From positions 1 through 48,504 of the forward strand of contig NZ_JARXXP010000035.1 in assembly GCF_029893965.1 (NCBI RefSeq): 48,504 nucleotides of DNA, in the 5' to 3' direction. How positions within the stretch are numbered: the stretch's first letter is position 1; every line of letters begins with the position of its first letter. Shown here piece after piece: positions 43,001 through 48,504 of the stretch. The notes under the pieces were generated by a model. That model did no database searches. It saw only the letters and a program-made list of their open reading frames with translations, and was not told the origin of the DNA. Position numbers and translations under genes: made by a program. This stretch comes from Paenibacillus sp. PastM-3 (GTDB lineage Bacteria; Bacillota; Bacilli; Paenibacillales; Paenibacillaceae).

Positions 43001-43942
43001 TTACCGTATAGCCTGTACAATCCGCTCGCTGATCCGCTTATAGCCGTCGCCGTTCGGGTGAAAATGATCACTTGAGAGGTACTTGTCCAAATGGCGGTTA
43101 AATAAATCAAAGGTGGGAACAAGGGTCATATTGCTGTGCTTGTTGATGATGTCCATCGCCGCGTTGTTCCAGGCTGTTACCGCCTGATTGCCCGGCACCA
43201 GCAGATCCTCGATATCGCCAAAGGGATTATATAATCCTACATAATAGACCTGCGCTTCCGGATTAATCGCGGCAATCGTCTCCAGAATCTCTCCCAGCCG
43301 CTTAGCCGCATCCGGCAGGGCAGCCAGCAGCGCTTCTGGTGTCAATTCATCCTCACTCGGCTTAGGGGTAGAGGTAACAAGCGCACTAGGCTTCCCGTCA
43401 AGAACGCCGCCGGACTGCACTGTGCCGGTGCTGCCCTCCGCATCCCCGCCGGGAGCCTGGTCTGCTCCTGCCGAACCTGCCTCCCCCCCGGTCCCGTTGC
43501 CCAGAATATCCGAGCCGCGGAACAGGTCGTTGCCGCCGATGGACACCAGCACTACGCTCGCTTGACGAAGCGCGTACTGGATGCCTTCCTCCTGCAGCTT
43601 CGTCTGCAGCCCGGCAGTAGTCAGACCGTTAATTCCCATATTGCCGAGCAGCTGTGCCTCGCCTCCATCCTTCGTCAGCCCGTCCAGCGTCCGTCTGACA
43701 AAACCGCTGCCGCTGTTGTCGCCAGTGCCTTTGGCCAGCGAGTCGCCCAGTGCCAGAATCTTCATTTCACCTGCTGCGGCGGGTACCGGCGCTACGGTCT
43801 CCTGCGGCAGTGAGCCGGTCAGCGCCTCCCCCCGGGGATTGATAATATCGCCAACGGCATACACAAAGCCCACAATTAAAAGAAGTGTAGCCGCGACAGA
43901 AATCAGGCTTACACTGCGCCAGGTCCATTTTGCATCCTTCAA
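43001..43942 (-). CDS. Membrane-anchored SGNH/GDSL hydrolase
   Basis: 313 residues. A single N-terminal membrane segment (about 12-30) leaves the enzyme outside the cell. The catalytic Ser68 is in LALGDSLAKG, the oxyanion block GGND at 136-139, and the catalytic D292 and H295 in SDHFHPNGDGY. A low-complexity Gly/Ser/Pro-rich insertion at about 145-200 interrupts the fold after the GGND block. It probably cleaves an ester on the surface, such as a lipid or an acetylated polymer. Start is TTG 43942, six bases after GGAGGG. It precedes the ABC transporter genes, so the enzyme and the exporter may act together. Confidence 0.9.
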   Translation of the reverse strand: MKDAKWTWRSVSLISVAATLLLIVGFVYAVGDIINPRGEALTGSLPQETVAPVPAAAGEMKILALGDSLAKGTGDNSGSGFVRRTLDGLTKDGGEAQLLGNMGINGLTTAGLQTKLQEEGIQYALRQASVVLVSIGGNDLFRGSDILGNGTGGEAGSAGADQAPGGDAEGSTGTVQSGGVLDGKPSALVTSTPKPSEDELTPEALLAALPDAAKRLGEILETIAAINPEAQVYYVGLYNPFGDIEDLLVPGNQAVTAWNNAAMDIINKHSNMTLVPTFDLFNRHLDKYLSSDHFHPNGDGYKRISERIVQAIR

Positions 43943-43981
43943 AGCAATCCCTCCGTATGCCTCTATTCTCCATTGTTCCGC

Positions 43982-44009
43982 ATTTTACAAACTTCTTAAC
44001 GTATGTAAA
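43982..44009 (-). promoter_or_regulatory. Promoter of the SGNH/ABC operon
   Basis: On the minus strand TTTACA (44004-44009), 16 bases, TAAAAT (43982-43987), 40 bases above the TTG start. Confidence 0.5.
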
Positions 44010-44033
44010 TAAACATAATTCTTCTATACACAA

Positions 44034-44061
44034 TTTGCAAATAAGCAGAAGGCATTACAAT
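44034..44061 (+). promoter_or_regulatory. Possible promoter of the phospholipase C-like gene
   Basis: TTTGCA (44034-44039), 16 bases, TACAAT (44056-44061). Confidence 0.35.
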
Positions 44062-44139
44062 GCAGGTAACCCATTTTCACTTTCTTTTAATATTCGGGCA
44101 GTATGCTGGAGAAAACTAACGAATCTGAGGGGTGGGAGA

Positions 44140-45117
44140 ATGCCTAACATCTGGATGCATCTGGAATACGGAAAACAGCTTGCAGCGGAGCTTCAAGGGG
44201 AATTTGCTTTTCTCGATGACTTCATGCTGCATCCCGAGCTGTTTCAGCTGGGCTGCCAGGGGCCTGATTTTCTGCTGTATCACAGCTTTTTCCCCTGGAA
44301 AAAAGAAACCCGGGCGCTCCGGCTCGGCGATGTCATGCATACAGAGCACTGCGGCCCGGTGCTGGTCGAATTCTGGGAGAGGACTTTGGCCCTGCCTGCC
44401 GGAGAGCGCGGGGATGCCCAGCAGTACTTTCTCGGGTTCATCACCCATCATCTGCTTGACCGCAATCTTCATCCTTATATCAACTGGAAGGCGGGCTATG
44501 AGCACCGGAATCACCAGCGTTTTGAGATTGTGCTGGATACCTTGTTCATGCAGTCGCTGAAGCAGATGGATAACTGGCAGCACGCAGCCTGGAAGCAAAT
44601 CAATGTAGGCTCACATCTGCCCTTCAGCGTGCACGGCATTCTTCACGATACGGCTTCCCGCTGGTATCCCGAGACCGGCAGAATTCCACGAGAGATGTGG
44701 GACGAAGCCTACCTGGATATGCTGCTGGCCCATAAGTTCCTGTACGATCCCAGAGGCTGGAAGAAATCACTGCTGCGCGGCAAAGCTCTCCGGCTCTTCT
44801 CCCGGCCGCTGTCCCCTGCCGAAGAACAGCTTGATTACTTAAACGAAAGACACGGCGAGTGGCGGCATTCCGCCCTTTATTCCGAGGTGCGCACCGAAAG
44901 TGTCTGGGACTTGTGGGAGCAGGCGCTGGCAGAAGGGCGAACCGTCCTGCGGGCGCTCGCCTCATGGCTGAACAGCCCGTCAGCAGCGGATGCGGCCCGG
45001 GCTCAAGGACATTTCGGGCAGGTGCTGGGTGACCGCTCCTACGACACAGGCAAGGAATGCAGCAGCCGGCTGAAGAATCTGTATACCGAGCCGATCTGGG
45101 AGACAGGCAGCTCCTGA
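44140..45117 (+). CDS. Zinc-dependent phospholipase C-like protein
   Basis: 325 residues. The family opening PNIWMHLEYGKQL, then LFQLGCQGPDFLLYHSFFPW, HTEHCG, and FLGFITHHLLDRNLHPYINW fit the zinc-dependent phospholipase C fold, with several His and Asp residues positioned to bind zinc. No signal peptide, so this is the cytoplasmic branch that is common in Firmicutes and of unknown substrate. The frame is open far upstream (to 43930), but ATG 44140 directly after GGGGTGGGAG and the family start agree. It is divergent from the SGNH/ABC operon. Confidence 0.85.
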   Translation: MPNIWMHLEYGKQLAAELQGEFAFLDDFMLHPELFQLGCQGPDFLLYHSFFPWKKETRALRLGDVMHTEHCGPVLVEFWERTLALPAGERGDAQQYFLGFITHHLLDRNLHPYINWKAGYEHRNHQRFEIVLDTLFMQSLKQMDNWQHAAWKQINVGSHLPFSVHGILHDTASRWYPETGRIPREMWDEAYLDMLLAHKFLYDPRGWKKSLLRGKALRLFSRPLSPAEEQLDYLNERHGEWRHSALYSEVRTESVWDLWEQALAEGRTVLRALASWLNSPSAADAARAQGHFGQVLGDRSYDTGKECSSRLKNLYTEPIWETGSS

Positions 45118-45137
45118 ACCCCCGGAATTCCGTCAAA

Positions 45138-45191
45138 AAAAGGGACTGCACTGGAGTGAGCCGTATTCGCGGCTTGCCCAGGCAGTCCTTT
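45138..45191. terminator. Bidirectional terminator
   Basis: AAAGG-ACTGC-CTGG-like left arm (45138-45154) pairs with CCAGGCAGTCCTTT (45178-45191) with two bulges; flanked by A7 and T-rich sequence. Lies between convergent genes. Confidence 0.7.
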
Positions 45192-45235
45192 GTATTATTT
45201 GCTGTGCTTATAGTGTGTGTTCGTTAGAATGAGAC

Positions 45236-45973
45236 TTATTTACCGATGAATTCCTGCACCCAGTAGTTATTATCGTACCCTACACCAATGTAGTTGAAGT
45301 TAGCACTGAGAATGTTGGCACGGTGGCCCGCACTGTTCATCCACGCCGTCATCACTTCCTGCGGTGATTTCTGGCCCATGGCGATGTTTTCACCGGCTGC
45401 CCGGTAGGTTATGCCAAAGGACTTCATCATGTCAAAAGGCGATCCGTACGTAGGCGAAGTGTGGGAGAAGTAATTGTTAACACGCATATCCGTCGCCTTG
45501 GCAGCTGCTACCTTGTTCAGGCTGTCCAGGGCTGCCACCGGAGACAATCCGGCTGCAGCGCGCTCTTTATTCACCAGGTCTACTACCTGTTTCACATAAG
45601 ATGACTGTGTGGACGCAGTTGCAGCCGGTGCTGCTGTCGCTGCCGGGGTTGCCGCCGGCTTGGCAGTTGCTGCCGGTGCCGCTGTTGCCGCAGGCTTAGC
45701 AGTTGGAGCAGGGGTAGCGGTAGCTGCCGGTGCTGCTGTCTTCTGCGGCACAACCGGCGGCTTGAACTTCGATACCGTTACTGTATCCCCGTTAAAATAA
45801 AATGCCTTGTTGCTATATTGAGCGAAGTATTGAACGAATTGGTCAAAGCTTGGATTGTTCTCTGCCGTAGTAGTCCCGCTGGCTGCGTCTGCCTGTGACG
45901 GAAGCGAAATGCTCAGCGCCATTACCGCTGCTACGCTTCCACCAATCAATGCTTTTACTGTTTTGCTCTTCAT
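45236..45973 (-). CDS. Secreted CAP-domain (SCP/PR1, YkwD-like) protein
   Basis: 245 residues. The signal peptide is about 1-30 (cleavage near QADA-AS). A short N-terminal domain follows (about 40-72). An Ala/Pro/Thr linker of about 45 residues (about 76-121) joins it to the C-terminal CAP domain (about 124-245), which has NYFSHTSPTYGSPFDMM, AAGENIAMG, MTAWMNSAGHRANIL. CAP proteins of Bacillus are secreted and their function in bacteria is not established. ATG 45973 follows GGAG. The linker DNA is repetitive but is not a CRISPR. Confidence 0.92.
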   Translation of the reverse strand: MKSKTVKALIGGSVAAVMALSISLPSQADAASGTTTAENNPSFDQFVQYFAQYSNKAFYFNGDTVTVSKFKPPVVPQKTAAPAATATPAPTAKPAATAAPAATAKPAATPAATAAPAATASTQSSYVKQVVDLVNKERAAAGLSPVAALDSLNKVAAAKATDMRVNNYFSHTSPTYGSPFDMMKSFGITYRAAGENIAMGQKSPQEVMTAWMNSAGHRANILSANFNYIGVGYDNNYWVQEFIGK

Positions 45974-46062
45974 TATGCCATCTCCTTGTTCTTGTTGAGT
46001 ATTTGCAGTGCTGCGAGTGTGGGGGCACCAATTATTACAAAGTTGTCATTTCTTCCTCAGTC

Positions 46063-46071
46063 ATTGTAGCA
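46063..46071 (-). promoter_or_regulatory. Extended -10 box of the CAP gene
   Basis: The complement reads TGCTACAAT, a TGN-extended -10 box about 90 bases above the ATG. No good -35 box. Confidence 0.35.
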
Positions 46072-46146
46072 CATAACTATCAGCTGTGGGCTGCTAATTT
46101 TTTACACTGCGAGTTTGAGAGGCAAGCTTGTCCGATTATATCTTCA

Positions 46147-46181
46147 AAAGACTGCCTCCCGGATCACAGGAAGCAGTCTTC
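46147..46181 (-). terminator. Terminator of the WG-repeat gene
   Basis: AAGACTGCCTCC pairs with GGAAGCAGTCTT with one mismatch; the minus strand ends in TTTTGAAG. It lies 52 bases below the stop. Confidence 0.8.
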
Positions 46182-46232
46182 GTTGCTTTTTCAAACGTCT
46201 ATTCTATTTATCGGCCCTGCGGTTTGTATTGT

Positions 46233-48206
46233 TTAATGAAAGGACTGCCAGAAATCGCCTTCCGTCGAAATCAGGCCCATAATCTCTGCATACGGAATCC
46301 GGAAAGTCGGAAAGCCGGCAGCGTATGGAGCGATCTCATAAGGCGCAAAATACAAATACAGCGCATCCTCATCCACATAAAACGGCTGATCTGCTGTAAT
46401 CCCCTTATACGTATCCGGGAAAACATAAGAATACTGCGGGTCATTCGCAATCTGCTTGCCGACGATCTCACTGAGCTTTTCAACATATCTGCTGCCTGGT
46501 TTAAACAGATCACTGAGTGTATAAAATCTGCCGCTGCGCAGATTGACATGCTCATACAGCCTAGTAGGCATGCCATGCGCTGCACCGAACGGGTAATTGT
46601 AGCCGCTGAGCTCCAGCACAAGCAGGTTTTTACGGAAAAATTCCACGGCAAAATCCCCGGTGTAGCTGAAATCCTGCTTTGATCCATCGCTTGAAACACC
46701 TTCAGCCTTGGATTGGCTGCGCAGCCTGCTGTTAACAGCCTTGGACACTTCAATGTCCGCAATGCCTTCAATGACCGGGTAGTAAACAAGATAGTCTCTG
46801 TTCGGCTTATATTTTTTCTCCAATACAGAATAAGGAGGCCGGAGCGGAATGACGCCGTTCTGCCGCCATACCTGTTTGCCTGCGCGGTCATAATACGCAG
46901 TGCGCTGATCAACATCCGCGCGGATCAGGCTTCCGCTGAAGGATAAGGTGCCGGAACCGGCGATGACGGGCGGCTGCGATGCTCTTTTTCCGCTTTTATC
47001 GATAAAGTAAGTATCTTTGGCATCGTAGACGGAGGCCAGCCCGTGCTGGTAATTGTTCACTCCAAGCAGCGGATGATTGCTGAGAATTTTGCCGGTTACA
47101 GCATCTGCAATGACATAACGGGACCCGCGGTACGGCTGGTCGGCATAGACCGGGGTTCCCAGCGAGACACGGTTTTCGCCCAGCTGCTGCACCTCGTAAT
47201 AGGTGGCCGGGATGATCTGCTTGCCCTGCTTGTCGATCAGCCCGTAGGCGTTGCCGTAATTCTCCGCTGTGTTGATCACCGCCCGTCCTTCCGAAAAAGG
47301 CAGCGCAGCCGTAAATTGCGGCTTGATCGCAACACTGCCGTCAAGGTTCAGATAGCCGTATTTACCGTTCTCCGCCTCCTGATAGGCCAGCAGCCCGTCG
47401 CCTGGATTTCCTACAAAAGCGTGTTTATACGTATGCAGCACCTTGCCGTCCTTATCAATCAGCGCATATTCGCCTTCGGCGGTTTTTACCAGAGCGGTTC
47501 CGTTCATGAAATCGCCTGCATCCAGATAAACGGCCGGCAGCACTTCCTTGCCCTGCGCATCAATGTATCCGTAGCGGGAACCGCCAGCTGTAGTACTTTG
47601 CCTGGAAAAAAGCGCCCGCCCGTCATGCAGCGAATTCAGATAATCATACCGCGCCGCGGTGACTTCCCTGCCTTTTTCATCAATCAGCGTATAGCCTTTG
47701 GCATCCGACACGACCGCCCTGCCTTCGGCAAACGGAGCGATAAAGGAGTAGTAGGGTTTGACCTTTTCGCGTCCGCTGCTGTCAATCAGCCCGCTGCTGT
47801 TCTTGCGCTGCACAATTGCCAGACCATTCTCCTGAAAATCCTCCGCGTACTCGTATCTGGGTTCAATGGCGGTCCGCCCTTCATTGTTGATGTAACCCCA
47901 CAGCGTACCTTCCTTGGTCTTAAACGGGGCGGGATGCAGCACCTCTGCCCGCAGTCCGCCTGCAGCCTCTGCGCCCAGTACATCGAGCGGTTCCAGCAAC
48001 TCCAGAGGCTTGATATAGTAATCTACCCGGTAGAGCCCGGCCTCTGCGGGAAGCGTTACGAACAGCTCATCATCCGCCCGGATGAAATCCTCCTCCTCCA
48101 GGGCCACATATTCATTCCAGCCGATCCCGTCCCACTTCCACACATCCGTCTGCAAAAGACCGTTGTCATTTGCTTTTGCCAGCTCATTCAGCTTAATCCT
48201 CAGCAT
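46233..48206 (-). CDS. WG-repeat protein with DUF4163/DUF3298 (RsiV-like) C-terminus
   Basis: 657 residues. About seven or eight WG (KWG) repeats cover roughly 95-430, such as LWGYINNEGRTAIEPRYEYA and KYGYLNLDGSVAIKPQFTAA. The C-terminal 200 residues have the order VIEGIADIEVSKAVNSRLRS, then a FAVEFFRKNLLVLELSGYNY core, RFYTLSDLFKPGS and YFAPYEIAPYAAGFP, which matches the DUF4163 and DUF3298 pair found in extracytoplasmic anti-sigma factors such as RsiV. No signal peptide or membrane segment is seen in the N-terminus (MLRIKLNELAKAND), which is odd for that pair. ATG 48206 follows AAAGGAG. Function unknown. Confidence 0.88.
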   Translation of the reverse strand: MLRIKLNELAKANDNGLLQTDVWKWDGIGWNEYVALEEEDFIRADDELFVTLPAEAGLYRVDYYIKPLELLEPLDVLGAEAAGGLRAEVLHPAPFKTKEGTLWGYINNEGRTAIEPRYEYAEDFQENGLAIVQRKNSSGLIDSSGREKVKPYYSFIAPFAEGRAVVSDAKGYTLIDEKGREVTAARYDYLNSLHDGRALFSRQSTTAGGSRYGYIDAQGKEVLPAVYLDAGDFMNGTALVKTAEGEYALIDKDGKVLHTYKHAFVGNPGDGLLAYQEAENGKYGYLNLDGSVAIKPQFTAALPFSEGRAVINTAENYGNAYGLIDKQGKQIIPATYYEVQQLGENRVSLGTPVYADQPYRGSRYVIADAVTGKILSNHPLLGVNNYQHGLASVYDAKDTYFIDKSGKRASQPPVIAGSGTLSFSGSLIRADVDQRTAYYDRAGKQVWRQNGVIPLRPPYSVLEKKYKPNRDYLVYYPVIEGIADIEVSKAVNSRLRSQSKAEGVSSDGSKQDFSYTGDFAVEFFRKNLLVLELSGYNYPFGAAHGMPTRLYEHVNLRSGRFYTLSDLFKPGSRYVEKLSEIVGKQIANDPQYSYVFPDTYKGITADQPFYVDEDALYLYFAPYEIAPYAAGFPTFRIPYAEIMGLISTEGDFWQSFH

Positions 48207-48504
48207 TCCCGTCGCTCCTTTATAAAGGCTTTTGCCTATAGCGTATGAATTGGAGGGGGAAAGGGTGTTTCTGTGCCTGGATACTGGAACTTCGAGGATA
48301 CTGCGGGACTTCCGCGGTTTTTGGACTTCCGGCCGCTGTTGTCTTCGGATTTCTTTTATTTGTACCGCTGTCAGCGGATGAAATCCGAAGACAGTATTGC
48401 TTCCGTAGCGGGGGCTGTCCCATAAGTAGATATTCTACTGGTAGTGACAGGCTCATTCTCTTCTCAAAAGTCTAAAATTTAAACAGAGCAGCGATTCTCC
48501 TGTT
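48207..48504. other. Right-edge intergenic region with repeat core
   Basis: No gene is seen in the last 298 bases. A hairpin repeat at 48321-48393 is related to the parE-parC element. Nothing else is recognised. Confidence 0.7.
48321..48393. repeat. Second copy of the TTGGACTTCCGG hairpin core
   Basis: The first 24 bases are identical to 38553-38576. A perfect 14-bp stem follows (48340-48353 with 48380-48393), enclosing a CCGCT/AGCGG mini-hairpin. The hairpin stem is the same type as in the parE-parC element but the flanking inverted arms are absent. Confidence 0.7.

Noticed and set aside
45609..45760. Short repeats in the CAP gene as a CRISPR or tandem-repeat array
   Set aside because: They are codons of an Ala/Pro/Thr linker in frame; there are no unique spacers.
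47043..48248. A 401-codon plus-strand open frame opposite the WG-repeat gene
   Set aside because: It mirrors the repeat-coding sequence, lacks a ribosome binding site and has no recognisable domain.

Overview
The window looks like a chromosomal segment of a spore-forming Firmicute of the Paenibacillus type. The evidence is intermediate GC content, strong AGGAGG-type ribosome binding sites with many TTG and GTG starts, ParE/ParC, a Ctc/L25 protein, RsbW/RsbV/RsbU-like partner-switching proteins, a GC-rich set of hairpin terminators, and a Fur-controlled flavodoxin operon like Bacillus ykuNOP. The genus is an inference. I see no rRNA, tRNA, CRISPR array, prophage or intact insertion sequence. 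The first ~172 bases are almost pure C and are probably a sequence artefact.

Layout. 201-4351 (-): an operon of PAS-PP2C phosphatase, HATPase anti-sigma kinase, chemoreceptor (MCP) and STAS protein, i.e. a complete partner-switching module with a transmembrane receptor inside it. 4540-5286 (-): methionine aminopeptidase. 5497-9122 (-): cysJI sulfite reductase. 9345-11552: DHA2 drug exporter and divergent PadR regulator with a clear operator. 11643-14300: lspA, a DUF421 membrane protein and an aldo/keto reductase. 14515-19816 (-): a three-gene signalling operon (Hpt-REC-GGDEF-REC, stand-alone REC, hybrid histidine kinase). 20037-21686 (+): ACT-domain protein plus DUF711/UPF0210 protein. 21718-23996: remnant of an ECF sigma factor, then a second DHA2 exporter divergent from a MarR regulator, with two matching palindromic operators. 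24067-26465: broken DUF1796 gene, YbaK-like deacylase and a translationally coupled MFS exporter.

26466-29014: a 592-bp gene-free stretch with a symmetric repeat element, an SMP-30 lactonase, a decayed cupin and ribosomal protein L25. 29330-30553 (+): two GNAT acetyltransferases. 30634-31868 (-): Fur-box-controlled flavodoxin with a YkuO-like unknown protein. 32062-33389 (-): VOC protein with an AraC regulator. 33621-35237 (+): rRNA methyltransferase-like protein coupled to an RluA pseudouridine synthase. 35292-40911 (-): MarR regulator, parC and parE, the last two separated by a ~254-bp palindromic element. 40981-43942 (-): SGNH hydrolase with an ABC transporter. 44140-48206: Zn-dependent phospholipase C-like protein, secreted CAP-domain protein and a WG-repeat/DUF3298 protein. 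The right edge carries a second copy of the core of the palindromic element.

The signal-transduction load is high: two separate multi-protein relays, three regulator/exporter or regulator/enzyme pairs with readable operators, and c-di-GMP synthesis. The non-coding stretches are unusually informative. They hold three decayed genes (ECF sigma C-terminus, DUF1796, cupin) and at least three families of repeated, hairpin-forming elements. No single locus is clearly a new defence or biosynthetic system. The best candidates for undescribed biology are the MCP-containing partner-switching operon, the iron-controlled YkuO-like protein, and the repeat elements.
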